A DNA stretch of 64,000 nt. Source: DATBRC01 sp036560485. Lineage in GTDB: Bacteria; Pseudomonadota; Gammaproteobacteria; Burkholderiales; Burkholderiaceae_D. The notes beneath the pieces were generated by a model. The model was not told where the DNA came from and searched no databases. It was given only the letters and a program-made list of their open reading frames with translations. Made by a program: the position numbers and the translations under genes. Positions 43,926 to 53,961 of this stretch are shown here, piece after piece. The number at the start of each line of letters is the position of its first letter. The stretch's first letter is position 1. The stretch covers positions 124,001-188,000 of the forward strand of contig DATBRC010000057.1 in assembly GCA_036560485.1 (NCBI GenBank), read 5' to 3'.

Positions 43926-43971
43926 TGCACCGGATATGGGCGCACCAAATTTGAACGCACCAAAATGGTGT
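43926..43971. promoter_or_regulatory. NtrC-like enhancer sites
   Basis: GCACCA-AAA-TGGTGT (43957-43971) differs by one base from the consensus dyad GCACCAAAATGGTGC. TGCACC (43926-43931) and GCACCAAAT (43942-43950) are half sites beside it. They lie about 80-130 bases upstream of the sigma-54 promoter, the normal enhancer distance. Confidence 0.7.
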
Positions 43972-43998
43972 TGCATAAATTATTTTGAAAGGATGACC

Positions 43999-44241
43999 AT
44001 GGATACCCCTAATTTTTTTAATGATTTGCAATCTAAAATCAACCAGGTTTTGGAAAATTCGCCAGCTAAAGATATTGAGAAAAACGTGAAGGCCATGCTC
44101 AATCAAGGCTTTTCCAAGCTGGATTTGGTCACACGTGAAGAGTTTGATGTGCAAACGCAGGTGCTTGCCAAAACCCGCGCCAAGCTGGAAGCATTGGAAG
44201 CGCGCGTTGCCGAACTAGAATCGCAACTAAGAAGTAAGTGA
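43999..44241 (+). CDS. ubiK: Ubiquinone biosynthesis accessory factor UbiK (YqiC/BMFP)
   Basis: 80 residues from the ATG at 43999 with AAAGGA. D-T-P-N-F-F-N-D-L-Q-S-K-I at the N terminus and the C-terminal coiled coil (K-L-E-A-L-E-A-R-V-A-E-L-E) define the family. It assists late steps of aerobic ubiquinone synthesis with UbiJ. The stop overlaps the yifB GTG start. Confidence 0.9.
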   Translation: MDTPNFFNDLQSKINQVLENSPAKDIEKNVKAMLNQGFSKLDLVTREEFDVQTQVLAKTRAKLEALEARVAELESQLRSK

Positions 44242-45761
44242 GCCTAGCCGTCCTGAAAAGCCGGGCGCTGGCCGGCATGCATGCACCAGAAGTGACCGTT
44301 GAAGTGCATTTGGCGAATGGTTTGCCATCTTTCACGATTGTCGGCTTGCCTGAAACTGAGGTGAAAGAATCAAAGGATCGGGTACGTGCGGCACTTCAAA
44401 ATGCTTGTTTTGAGTTTCCGGCGCGTCGTATTACCGTGAATCTGGCGCCAGCCGACTTGCCCAAAGAGTCAGGCCGGTTCGATTTGCCGATCGCGCTTGG
44501 CATTTTGGCTGCGTCAGGCCAGATACCTGCGGACCAGCTTGATGACTATGAATTTGCCGGTGAATTGTCATTGTCCGGCGAATTGCGGCCTATCCGCGGT
44601 GCATTAGCGATGACTTATGCGATGCATTGCTCTGCAGATGTCTCCAATAAACAACGCGCATTTATTTTGCCGCGCGCAAATGCAGACGAGGCTTCGCTCG
44701 TGAAAGATGCCAGCATATTTCCAGCTGATTCATTACTGCAGGTGTGCGCGCATTTTGCTGCGGTTAGTGGCGACGCGCGATTGGCGAGGCACATAGCTCC
44801 TGCAATGACGTTAGCGCCTGATTACCCCGACTTTGCAGAGGTCAAAGGGCAAATTCAAGCAAAACGCGCATTGGAAGTGGCCGCCGCCGGAGGGCATAGT
44901 GTCTTGATGGTCGGCCCGCCCGGAACAGGCAAATCGATGTTGGCAGCACGGTTTTCCGGAATCTTGCCACCGATGACGGACGCAGAAGCGCTGGAATCGG
45001 CTGCAGTGCAATCACTCACAGGCGGCTTTTCAGCGAAACGTTGGAAGGTGCGTCCCTATCGTGCGCCCCACCATACTGCATCGGGAGTCGCCTTGGTTGG
45101 CGGAGGCGGCACGCCACGTCCGGGCGAAATTTCGCTGGCACATCAAGGGGTATTGTTTTTAGACGAGTTGCCCGAATTCGATCGCAAGGTATTGGAAGTG
45201 TTGCGCGAGCCGTTGGAGTCTGGGCAGATCACGATCTCACGCGCTGCGCGCCAAGCAGATTTTCCCGCACGTTTTCAATTGATTGCTGCGATGAACCCAT
45301 GCCCCTGCGGTTATCTTGGCCACCCTGCCAATAAATGCCGTTGTACACCGGATATCGTCGCACGTTATCAGGACAAAATATCCGGCCCATTATTGGATCG
45401 CATTGACATGCAAATCCAGGTTGGCGCATTGCCGCATGACGATTTATTGAAGCAGGCTGATGGTGAAACTTCCGGCAAGATAGTTTCAAGGGTAACGCAG
45501 GCATCTCGGTTGCAATATGAACGTCAAGGCAAAAACAACAACACACTATCCACGACTGAAATCGACTTGCATTGCAAACCAGACGAGGCTGGAGAACAAT
45601 TGCTGCGCACTGCCATGACGCGTTTGAATTGGTCGGCACGTGCTTATCATCGGGTCTTAAAAGTAGCGCGTACGATTGCTGATTTGGCAGGCGCTAATGT
45701 CATTACTCAGCCGCATGTGGCTGAAGCGATTCAATATCGGCGTGCGTTGCGCGAGCATTAA
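44238..45761 (+). CDS. YifB/ComM-family Mg-chelatase-like AAA+ ATPase
   Basis: 507 residues; GTG start inside the ubiK stop (GTGA). N-terminal Lon-like domain (about 1-170), then AAA+ domain with Walker A G-P-P-G-T-G-K-S-M-L and Walker B V-L-F-L-D-E-L-P-E-F, and the C-terminal Mg-chelatase domain with a C-P-C-G ... C-R-C zinc cluster. ComM-type proteins are helicases that aid branch migration during natural transformation. Confidence 0.93.
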   Translation: MSLAVLKSRALAGMHAPEVTVEVHLANGLPSFTIVGLPETEVKESKDRVRAALQNACFEFPARRITVNLAPADLPKESGRFDLPIALGILAASGQIPADQLDDYEFAGELSLSGELRPIRGALAMTYAMHCSADVSNKQRAFILPRANADEASLVKDASIFPADSLLQVCAHFAAVSGDARLARHIAPAMTLAPDYPDFAEVKGQIQAKRALEVAAAGGHSVLMVGPPGTGKSMLAARFSGILPPMTDAEALESAAVQSLTGGFSAKRWKVRPYRAPHHTASGVALVGGGGTPRPGEISLAHQGVLFLDELPEFDRKVLEVLREPLESGQITISRAARQADFPARFQLIAAMNPCPCGYLGHPANKCRCTPDIVARYQDKISGPLLDRIDMQIQVGALPHDDLLKQADGETSGKIVSRVTQASRLQYERQGKNNNTLSTTEIDLHCKPDEAGEQLLRTAMTRLNWSARAYHRVLKVARTIADLAGANVITQPHVAEAIQYRRALREH

Positions 45762-45837
45762 GATCTTTCTCAATGATTGAGCAATATCGTAGCGACGGCC
45801 ATACACACAATAATTATGCAGCCACAGGTTATCTATT

Positions 45838-46377
45838 ATGTTGAAATTTAGCTGGACTTCATTTTGTACATTGCTTGTATTTCTTTTGGCGCTTTCTGCA
45901 TGTACACCCAAATATGATTGGCGTGAGGTGCATGGCTCGGATGTACCTTTCTCTGTCATGCTTCCCGCAAAACCAGTGTCCTTTTCACGCTTGATCAACC
46001 TCGATGGTCAGCAAGTCATGATGACGATGACTGCGGCAGAAGTGGATGGAGTGACGTATGCAGTTGGTACGGTCACGCTGCCGGATATCGAAAAAGCACA
46101 CATTGCTTTAAGCAGCATGAAAAGTGGACTCGTGAAAAATATAGCAGGCACCATCAAACTTGAAAAATCATCGGAAGATAAAACCGGAGGCATTGCATCG
46201 ATTGAGATTGACGCAATCGGTTCATCACCAAGGGGTAACAATGTGCAATCCATGCGGCTGATTGCGCAATTCGTTGCGAAAGATAAACACGTCTATCAGG
46301 TAGCCATGATCGGACCTGAGAAAGCAATGACGCGCGATGCGATTGATACATTTTTCACTTCATTTAAGCCGAGATGA
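45838..46377 (+). CDS. Hypothetical lipoprotein
   Basis: 179 residues. Signal peptide with lipobox L-S-A-C (Cys22). The mature part is beta-rich (F-S-V-M-L-P-A-K-P and M-M-T-M-T-A) and ends with I-D-T-F-F-T-S-F, a pattern seen in lipoproteins of about this size near yifB in Oxalobacteraceae. Function unknown. Confidence 0.75.
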   Translation: MLKFSWTSFCTLLVFLLALSACTPKYDWREVHGSDVPFSVMLPAKPVSFSRLINLDGQQVMMTMTAAEVDGVTYAVGTVTLPDIEKAHIALSSMKSGLVKNIAGTIKLEKSSEDKTGGIASIEIDAIGSSPRGNNVQSMRLIAQFVAKDKHVYQVAMIGPEKAMTRDAIDTFFTSFKPR

Positions 46378-46689
46378 AATGCATGTGAATGAAGCGTTTG
46401 GTTTGTGCGACGCATCATTGGTACGTCTGAGCGTTTCGTAACACAAATTGTAAAAATAAAAGAACGAAATTACATAAGACCAATTGTTGGTTAATGATGC
46501 TTTGTAACCAATAAAAATTGCCGCGTGGAGATATTTCATTGCATACTAAGAAAAAATAAACAGCAAGAGACAACATCCCAATGGCAGGCATGTTCCGTTA
46601 AGCAAACGGTATCGCTATCGTTTTCTTGCATCATGCCGAACTCATTACTCCATGAAAGCCCTGATGGGTAAAAAGGAAGTGGAGGGCAT
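46378..46689. other. Intergenic region before the MASE1 gene
   Basis: About 310 bases without a gene. Contains CCAATTGTTGG (about 46482-46492) and CCAAT words; no clear promoter or hairpin. It presumably holds the promoter of the gene at 46690. Confidence 0.4.
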
Positions 46690-49600
46690 TTGATTCACTC
46701 GACGACAAAGGCAAGAGTAAAACTGAGTACGATGCAAGCCGTACTCTTGCTGGCTTTGTGTTATGTCATCAGTGGCAAATTGGCGTTGATGCTGGCATTA
46801 CCCCCAGGTTATGCAACAGCAATTTTCCCTCCGGCAGGAATTGCCGTTGCTTCAATCATGATTGGTGGCACGTCGCTATTGTCTGGTGTATTGCTGGGCG
46901 CATTTATTCTCAATGTTATTCAGGGGTTCAGCGTAGGTGCCAGTCAGCCTTTGGTTGTATTGGAGGTAGCAGCAATTATTGCCTTGGCATCGGCACTTCA
47001 GGCTTGGGTGGGCAGTAGCATGTTGCATCGTCGAGTCAAACCCGGATTGGATTCGGGTCGTGACGTGGTGCAATTTCTTCTGCTGACGCCCGTTATGTGT
47101 CTGATTAGTGCCAGCATCGCTATACCCGGTATCTATCTGCTTCACGTCATGACAAGTGAAACCTTGCTCGCCAATTGGATAACCTGGTGGGTGGGCGATA
47201 CGATTGGCGTCGTATTAACTGCGCCATTGGTATGGATCTGCATTGGAAATCCACGATCGTTGTGGTGGAGGCGACGTTGGCTTCTGGTTGTCCCGCTCAC
47301 GCTCAGTAGCGTCGTATTTCTTGTTCTCTATATTAAGGCCAATACCTGGGAACAAGAACAGCAAAGGCAAACATTTCGGATAAAGTCGCAGCAGGTAGGC
47401 GATGCGTTGCAATATCAGTTCGAAGAACATGAGCGTTTGCTACAAGCATTAGCAAGTGTGCTGAATCAGAAGAGTGCAATGACAGGGACAGAGTTTCGTA
47501 ATATGGCGCGCGGTTATCTCGATCAACGCCCGGAATTAAAATCCATGAGCTGGGCGCCGCGTGTTACAGCCGGCGAGCGTAACGAATTTGAAAATTGGGC
47601 TCAAGGCACAATCACCAAAGATTTCGTGATTAAACAATTGGATGCGAATGCAAAGTGGCATCCGGCCACAGTTCACCCTCAGTATTATCCTCTTACCTAT
47701 GTAGAGCCAATGGCAGGCAATGAGCCTATGCTCGGCTACGATAAATTATCGGATCCTATTGCAAGTGCTGGATTATTGACGGCAATTCAAAGCAGCAAAC
47801 CCACGGCCAGCAAAGTGGTTGCTCTTGTAATGCCTGCAGGTGGCAAGCAGGGAATCTTATTATCGCAAGTAATCAAATTGAATCTTGCCGGGAAATCGGA
47901 TCCCTCGATTGGCATTCTGACCATGGTCATACAGGTTGAGCCTTACTTAAAACGCGTTATGGCAAGTGCGGACTTTCCTTATTTATTGGTGCGTCTGGAA
48001 GATGTCACAAACAATGCCGCGCCAGAAATCATCGCTGACCATATTAAGCGGGAATATCAGAGCGGAGATTATCAAAAGACCTTAAAGTTTGGCGGCCGGC
48101 AATACCAACTCACACTCGCTCCTACAGAAGATTATCTGGCAAGCCACAAAGGCTGGCAAAGCTGGACTGCACTTGTCTGCGGATTTTTATTGATCGGTTT
48201 GCTCAGCGCATTTTTATTGTTGATGAGCGGCCAGCGTGCGCAAATCGAAAGTGTGGTTGCAGATCGGACCAGAAAACTGCATGATCGAGAGGCGCGGCTA
48301 AACGCCATTCTGAACAATGCGGCAGATGCCATTGTAACGATTGATCGCGAAGGTAAAGTAATATCGGTCAATGGTATCGCAGGAGAATTGTTTGGCTATA
48401 TGGATCAAGCAATGCAAGGGGTTCTGTTTGATGACTTGATAAAAATTGCAAGCGGCGAAACCGGGACAGGTCTGCTTGAACGCTTGAGTAAGCGGACACA
48501 ATTCAATACGGAATTAACCGGCCGCAAAATCGACGGGAGCCAATTCCCGCTGACTATTTCCGTCAGCTTGGTCGAGGAATCCGAGGAAGCTTTCTTTGTC
48601 TGCGTGTTAAGAGACCTGACAGATCAGTATCGCTCGCGAGAACAGATATATCAGTTGGCGCACCATGATTCCTTGACAGGTTTGGCCAACCGCTTCACGC
48701 TGAATCAGCGGTTAGATCATTTGTTGGCGCTATCGCGTAGAGGTCAAGCTTCGGTTGCCATCATGTTTATCGATCTTGATCACTTCAAGAAGATCAATGA
48801 TTCGATGGGACATCAAATCGGCGATCAATTGTTGATGGAAGCAGCCGATCGCCTGAAAAAATTATTAAGCATCGATGATATTGTTGCGCGCCCGGGAGGC
48901 GACGAGTTTGTCGTTGTTTTGGCGCGCCATGCTTCAATCGATACCGTAACGGCCTTGGCAGAGCGCATTATCGTGGTATTGACCGAAACATATCAGCTTG
49001 AAGATCATAAACTGCATTCCGGCGCGAGTATCGGTATCAGCTTGTTTCCTTCGGATGGGACCGAGGCCGATACATTGTTGCGCAATGCCGATGCGGCCAT
49101 GTACGTTGCGAAAGGTCGTGGCCGCGGCAATTATCAATTCTTTTCTTCCGAATTAAATGCGGCGGCGCATGAGCGCTTGCAAATCGAAAATCAGATCTGG
49201 CCCGGCTTGGAGCGCAACGAGTTTGAACTCTTCCTGCAACCGCAAATGCATCTTGCTTCGCGTCGGATTATCGGTGCCGAAGCATTGATTCGCTGGCGCC
49301 ATCCGGAATTAGGCATGATTCCACCCGATCGTTTCATTCCCATTGCGGAAGAATCGGGTTTGATCATACCGCTGGGCGAATGGGTGCTGGAACGTGCGAT
49401 GCATATCCTGGCCGGATGGCAGCGCGGACAATTTGCAGATTTGCGGCTGGCGATCAATTTGTCGGCTCGCCAATGCCACTCAGGGACGTTAATCAATAGC
49501 GTCGACCATTGGCAGAAGGAGACGGGCGCCGATTTGCATGGCCTTGAAATAGAAATTACCGAAACAGCGGCGATGCAAGATCCGGAGCAAACACGTGTTC

Positions 49601-49977
49601 TGCTGCGAGAAATGCGGGCACGCGGCATTAAAGTGGCGATTGACGATTTTGGTACTGGGTATTCTTCGTTAAGCTATTTAAAAATCTTTGCGATCGATCG
49701 CATCAAGATTGATCGTAGTTTCGTGAAAGATATTGAGAGCGACCAGAATGATGCATTGATTGCTTCGGCAACAATTGCATTGGCGCACAACCTTGGATTG
49801 GAAGTCATTGCCGAAGGTGTGGAAACAGAAGCGCAATGTGCTTTTCTGAATCATGAATTGTGTGATGAAGGTCAAGGATATTTATTCGGACGGCCAATGA
49901 CGGTAGCTGATTTTGATGCGCTGCTTAAGGTGGATCAAACTAATCGTCTTTCACTCAAAGTTGCCGCAAGTGCCTGA
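46690..49977 (+). CDS. MASE1-CHASE-PAS-GGDEF-EAL membrane c-di-GMP protein
   Basis: 1095 residues. TTG start, close to GGAGGG; an ATG at 46732 is the alternative. Eight or so N-terminal helices with Y-V-I-S-G-K-L-A form a MASE1 sensor (about 1-225), followed by a CHASE periplasmic domain (about 235-495), a membrane helix, a PAS domain (about 530-645), GGDEF (about 655-820; R-P-G-G-D-E-F, I-site not kept: S-I-D-D) and EAL (about 835-1080; E-A-L-I-R-W, D-D-F-G-T-G-Y, A-E-G-V-E). All EAL catalytic residues seem present, so it may act mainly as a c-di-GMP phosphodiesterase with a regulatory or active GGDEF. Confidence 0.92.
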   Translation: MIHSTTKARVKLSTMQAVLLLALCYVISGKLALMLALPPGYATAIFPPAGIAVASIMIGGTSLLSGVLLGAFILNVIQGFSVGASQPLVVLEVAAIIALASALQAWVGSSMLHRRVKPGLDSGRDVVQFLLLTPVMCLISASIAIPGIYLLHVMTSETLLANWITWWVGDTIGVVLTAPLVWICIGNPRSLWWRRRWLLVVPLTLSSVVFLVLYIKANTWEQEQQRQTFRIKSQQVGDALQYQFEEHERLLQALASVLNQKSAMTGTEFRNMARGYLDQRPELKSMSWAPRVTAGERNEFENWAQGTITKDFVIKQLDANAKWHPATVHPQYYPLTYVEPMAGNEPMLGYDKLSDPIASAGLLTAIQSSKPTASKVVALVMPAGGKQGILLSQVIKLNLAGKSDPSIGILTMVIQVEPYLKRVMASADFPYLLVRLEDVTNNAAPEIIADHIKREYQSGDYQKTLKFGGRQYQLTLAPTEDYLASHKGWQSWTALVCGFLLIGLLSAFLLLMSGQRAQIESVVADRTRKLHDREARLNAILNNAADAIVTIDREGKVISVNGIAGELFGYMDQAMQGVLFDDLIKIASGETGTGLLERLSKRTQFNTELTGRKIDGSQFPLTISVSLVEESEEAFFVCVLRDLTDQYRSREQIYQLAHHDSLTGLANRFTLNQRLDHLLALSRRGQASVAIMFIDLDHFKKINDSMGHQIGDQLLMEAADRLKKLLSIDDIVARPGGDEFVVVLARHASIDTVTALAERIIVVLTETYQLEDHKLHSGASIGISLFPSDGTEADTLLRNADAAMYVAKGRGRGNYQFFSSELNAAAHERLQIENQIWPGLERNEFELFLQPQMHLASRRIIGAEALIRWRHPELGMIPPDRFIPIAEESGLIIPLGEWVLERAMHILAGWQRGQFADLRLAINLSARQCHSGTLINSVDHWQKETGADLHGLEIEITETAAMQDPEQTRVLLREMRARGIKVAIDDFGTGYSSLSYLKIFAIDRIKIDRSFVKDIESDQNDALIASATIALAHNLGLEVIAEGVETEAQCAFLNHELCDEGQGYLFGRPMTVADFDALLKVDQTNRLSLKVAASA

Positions 49978-50029
49978 GATACTATGCGCGTAAAATAGCT
50001 CCAGGATTCATTTCAATGCAAGGAGCATC

Positions 50030-50374
50030 ATGCTGGTCACATTCAAATCCAAAGCGGCCGCGGAAGTCATCATGTATAAGGAACATGCGAAACGCATCCT
50101 TGATTTATTCAATAAAGACGTTGAACGCGGTGTCATCACCGCCGCCGAAACAGCAACGGCACTCGCTAAATTAAATGCCGCGATTGAAGAAAGCCGCGCT
50201 CGAGCCACATCGAACGCAACACCGGATGCATCGGAACAGCAAGGAAAATATATCGACGACGACCATGAGCGTACGGCAACGCAATCGGTGAGCTTTGCAA
50301 CGCGCGCCTATCCGTTTCTGGAAATGCTGCGCGCCGCGCAAAAACGCGGTGCCGATATTGCATGGGGAATTTGA
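50030..50374 (+). CDS. DUF1840 protein
   Basis: 114 residues with a GGAG site. M-L-V-T-F-K-S-K-A-A-A-E-V, M-Y-K-E-H-A-K-R-I-L-D-L-F and A-Y-P-F-L-E-M-L-R-A-A are the DUF1840 hallmarks. Soluble, mostly helical; function unknown. It has a variable polar middle section. Confidence 0.87.
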   Translation: MLVTFKSKAAAEVIMYKEHAKRILDLFNKDVERGVITAAETATALAKLNAAIEESRARATSNATPDASEQQGKYIDDDHERTATQSVSFATRAYPFLEMLRAAQKRGADIAWGI

Positions 50375-50424
50375 ATGGGTGATAAGCCATCTATGATGGT
50401 ACTTTTACCCTCTCTTGAACCATA

Positions 50425-51609
50425 TTAGCCGTTCGTGCCGTTGGTCCGTTGCTGTATTTCCGCAACGATTGGTCTTGATTTGTGTGACGCTAATTCGACG
50501 CGATTACGACCATTGCGTTTGGCGCACAACATCGCAGCGTCCGCACGCTTGAAAAAATTCTCATGGGTTTCGCCGGCTTCATAAGTTGCCAATCCGATGG
50601 AAATGGTAAGAGACCTTTTCAGTCCGAAAGGATGTTGTTCTGTCAGAGCGCGTAATCGCTCAGCGATTGCAGATAGAGTAGTCGCATCGGTATCGCGCAA
50701 GATAATGACAAATTCTTCTCCGCCCCATCGATAGAGTGAATCGCCAGCGCGTAAAACAGACGTAAACAGTTTCGCTACTTGCTGCAATATGTTGTCACCC
50801 GCCGAATGCCCATAACGATCATTAATCAATTTGAAGTGATCAAAATCGATCAGCATCAACGATAATTTCAATTTTTCTGCGTCGCTGATTTTGACAATGC
50901 GTGGCAAGTGCCTTGAGAAAGTGCGTCGATTCAGCAATCCTGTCAATTGATCGTGATTGGCATGATGCGCGGCTTTACGCCAGCGTGCTTCGCTGATCTT
51001 GAATTGCTTTGCGACGTTGGCAAAGATTGCCATCAGCAACATCAATGCGACACCCTGTGCAAGCATCAGATGCCACGGGTACGGTAGCAAATTCTTGCTG
51101 GTGTGGAATAGCACTAAAGGATCGACGCAAAGAAACGCCACATAATACAAAATAGTTTGCAGCAGACCGAACAACCATCGCTTGTAGAATGCCATGCCCC
51201 AATACACGGCAATTACCGGTGCCCAAATTAAATTCGTTTGCAAGATGGGAATGCTGTCGGACGAATGAAATAATGCAAGCTGTACGATGCCGTTAAGGAG
51301 CGAACCCCACAATGTCAAGGTCACCAGAACATCAGTCGCAAAGACGGCGCGCGCTCCCCATACGTAGGTCAATGTCAGCGAAAGGAAAAACATCAGGGCG
51401 CAGATTGCGCCATTGAGTTGATCCATTTTGCTTGATGCGTAGGCGACATGGATCATGTAGCCAAGCGTCACCAACGGTAAACCAAACCGGTATAAGCACA
51501 GATGCCAGTGTCGTGAAAAACGTGACTGGCTCGGTATGAATGGAAAACTCAAAAGGGGCAAACTATCCTCACCTTGGTACGAGCGTTTTGTAATTGCTGT
51601 GGTGCTCAT
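50425..51609 (-). CDS. Membrane-bound diguanylate cyclase (GGDEF)
   Basis: 394 residues from the ATG at 51609, chosen for its weak GAAG site; GTG at 51711 is possible. Five or six membrane helices (about 35-200), then GGDEF domain (about 225-390) with D-F-D-H-F-K-L-I-N-D, R-W-G-G-E-E-F and the I-site R-A-G-D. It should make c-di-GMP at the inner membrane. No recognisable sensor domain name. Divergent from rsmB. Confidence 0.88.
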   Translation of the reverse strand: MSTTAITKRSYQGEDSLPLLSFPFIPSQSRFSRHWHLCLYRFGLPLVTLGYMIHVAYASSKMDQLNGAICALMFFLSLTLTYVWGARAVFATDVLVTLTLWGSLLNGIVQLALFHSSDSIPILQTNLIWAPVIAVYWGMAFYKRWLFGLLQTILYYVAFLCVDPLVLFHTSKNLLPYPWHLMLAQGVALMLLMAIFANVAKQFKISEARWRKAAHHANHDQLTGLLNRRTFSRHLPRIVKISDAEKLKLSLMLIDFDHFKLINDRYGHSAGDNILQQVAKLFTSVLRAGDSLYRWGGEEFVIILRDTDATTLSAIAERLRALTEQHPFGLKRSLTISIGLATYEAGETHENFFKRADAAMLCAKRNGRNRVELASHKSRPIVAEIQQRTNGTNG

Positions 51610-51896
51610 GCGCTGCTTCACACAGTGGCCGAAAATTTCTACATGGCAAGCATTGTTGATTTTTTGTAAAAATGATTTCAGCATCGGTGTTAAGCGACCG
51701 TTATTATGCACTGGTCTGAAAAACAGTCCGAAAAAACGAACTGTTGGTTGAACTTTTTCAATTAAAAGTCAATCTCCTGTATATAAGCAAATATTCGTTA
51801 GCGGTCCTTCTTCATTTCTCCTATGCTCTCGCAGTCTTCCAGCTACAATCACGCCTTCATTCAGCAATCGCTGCGCTTCGTTCATTAAAAGTTAAT

Positions 51897-53222
51897 GTGC
51901 CGAAATCTCATTTAAAACCTGATTCACTCGCATTCAGTTTGTTAGGAGCGGCGCAAGCCGTGACATATGTACGTAGCGGTACTGCATTGCCGCAAGCACT
52001 GGCGCGTGTCTTTGCGCGTGCCAATGCATTGCCACAAGCGCGCGGTGCGATACAGGATATTGCCTATCGCACCATGCGCTATTGGGGCACGTCAGAAGCA
52101 TTGATCGGAATGCTGGCAAGTCGTGCGCCCGCCCCCCCTGTTTTGCATGCCTTGTTGAGTTGTTCGTTAAGTTTGTTATGTCAACCGCAGGACGCGGACG
52201 GCAGTGCGCCGTATGAAAGTTTCACCGTGGTTGATCAGGCAGTCAACGCTGCTACGTCGGATCCTGAGATGGCACATGCCAAAGGCATGGTCAATGCGGT
52301 ATTGCGGCGTTTCTTGCGAGAGCAAGCTACCTTGCTGCAAGAAGTGAAGAAACAAGCAGCAGCTACCTGGAATTATCCGGCATGGTGGATCGATGCCACC
52401 AAAGCAGCCTATCCGCGTGACTGGCAATCTATTCTGATTGCAGGTAACGCGCCACCACCGCTGACTTTGCGCGTCAATCGTCGTAAAACGACGGTGACAG
52501 AATTCCTGCAAACGCTCGCTAACAACGAAATGGCTGCGTGTCAAATTGGACCCGACGCAGTGCGGCTGGATAAGCCAATTCCGGTAATGCAGATTCCAGG
52601 ATTTAATGAAGGACTGGTTTCCGTGCAGGACGCGGCCGCACAATTGGCTGCACCATTATTAAACTTGCACGATGGCATGCGCGTATTGGATGCATGCGCG
52701 GCACCGGGTGGCAAGACTGGACATATCCTTGAATGTGCCGATGTTGAGCTGATTGCATTGGATCATGATGCGCAGCGCTTGCTTCGCATTGAACAGAATT
52801 TGCAGCGCTTGCAATTAAAGGCGGCACTTATTGCCGGAGATGCCAGTAACAATAGTTGGTGGAATGGTAAGTTATTCGATCGTATTCTGGCGGATGTTCC
52901 CTGCACCGCGTCCGGCATCGTACGGCGCCATCCTGATATTCGATGGTTGCGCCGCAAGGCGGATGCTGCGCAGCTTGCAACACTTTCAACACAAATTCTC
53001 GACAACCTTTGGCAGATGCTACGGCCGGATGGTAAATTGTTGTTCGTAACGTGCTCGCTTTGGCCGCAGGAATCAGAGGCTCAGGCGGCTGCCTTTGCCA
53101 TGCGCAATCATGCAACACGCTTATCCGCTCCCGGCCAATTATTGCCCACTGCAAATGCCGATAAGGATCACGACGGCTTGTTTTACGCATTGTTTCAAAA
53201 GTCAGTATCGGGCTCGGCATAA
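51897..53222 (+). CDS. rsmB: 16S rRNA m5C967 methyltransferase RsmB (Sun)
   Basis: 441 residues from the GTG at 51897; frames further left are unlike the family and the length fits (E. coli 429). N-terminal NusB-like domain, R-G-A-I-Q-D-I-A-Y-R; SAM site L-D-A-C-A-A-P-G-G-K-T-G-H; D-V-P-C-T-A-S-G and V-T-C-S-L-W-P-Q-E with the two Cys of m5C methylases. Followed by the DUF4390-ntrY-ntrX run. Confidence 0.9.
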   Translation: MPKSHLKPDSLAFSLLGAAQAVTYVRSGTALPQALARVFARANALPQARGAIQDIAYRTMRYWGTSEALIGMLASRAPAPPVLHALLSCSLSLLCQPQDADGSAPYESFTVVDQAVNAATSDPEMAHAKGMVNAVLRRFLREQATLLQEVKKQAAATWNYPAWWIDATKAAYPRDWQSILIAGNAPPPLTLRVNRRKTTVTEFLQTLANNEMAACQIGPDAVRLDKPIPVMQIPGFNEGLVSVQDAAAQLAAPLLNLHDGMRVLDACAAPGGKTGHILECADVELIALDHDAQRLLRIEQNLQRLQLKAALIAGDASNNSWWNGKLFDRILADVPCTASGIVRRHPDIRWLRRKADAAQLATLSTQILDNLWQMLRPDGKLLFVTCSLWPQESEAQAAAFAMRNHATRLSAPGQLLPTANADKDHDGLFYALFQKSVSGSA

Positions 53223-53326
53223 TCGCAATTTTTTAACCCTGTTTTAGGTGCTTCAATCCTATCCCGTGGTGCAATGTCAATTGATATGCAGTCGATGAAT
53301 TCGACTGAGCAATTTGATATCCATGA

Positions 53327-53959
53327 TTGATAGGATTTTTTAGTCGCCTCAGGCAAATATTTCGGATCGCAATTCGAGTGACACGACGCTTTTTTCATTC
53401 CATGGCATGCGCTGTTTTGGCGCTGTTGATGTTTTCCATAGTGCTCGCTCCAACCACGGCGCGCGCTGCGGAGGGTATTGAAATCACCCAGGCGCATTTG
53501 GAGAGTACCGAAGAAGGTTACAAATTAGCGGCCAATTTTTCGTTCGAGCTGAACCATGGATTAGAAGATGCGGTAACACATGGCGTGCCACTGTACTTCA
53601 CGACAGAAGTCCAGCTCATGCGGCCACGCTGGTATTGGTTCGATGAAAAGGCAGTGAACACTTCGCAAACCACACGGATTTCTTACAATGTGTTGACGCG
53701 CCAATATAGCGTGGCAGTGTTGGGGAGCCTGCAACAAACTTTTCCTTCCTTGGAAGAAGCCTTGTCCTTGATCCGCCGCCCGAATCGCTGGGTAGTAGCA
53801 GAGCATGGCGCATTAAGCCACGGAGCAATTTATAAAGTATCCATTCGCATGCGGCTCGATGTTGCGCAGTTGTCAAAACCATTTCAAGTCAATGCACTGA
53901 ACAACAGTGATTGGCGTTTCTCTTCCGATTGGAAAACTTTCAGCTTCAAGGCGGATTAA
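53327..53959 (+). CDS. DUF4390 periplasmic protein
   Basis: 210 residues from a TTG; the ATG at 53402 could be the true start, giving a standard signal peptide (M-A-C-A-V-L-A-L-L-M-F). The mature part E-I-T-Q-A-H-L-E-S, P-L-Y-F-T-T-E-V-Q-L-M-R-P-R-W-Y-W-F-D is DUF4390, which in betaproteobacteria sits before ntrY. Role unknown; a periplasmic partner of the kinase is plausible. Two bases separate it from ntrY. Confidence 0.85.
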   Translation: MIGFFSRLRQIFRIAIRVTRRFFHSMACAVLALLMFSIVLAPTTARAAEGIEITQAHLESTEEGYKLAANFSFELNHGLEDAVTHGVPLYFTTEVQLMRPRWYWFDEKAVNTSQTTRISYNVLTRQYSVAVLGSLQQTFPSLEEALSLIRRPNRWVVAEHGALSHGAIYKVSIRMRLDVAQLSKPFQVNALNNSDWRFSSDWKTFSFKAD

Positions 53960-53961
53960 GT

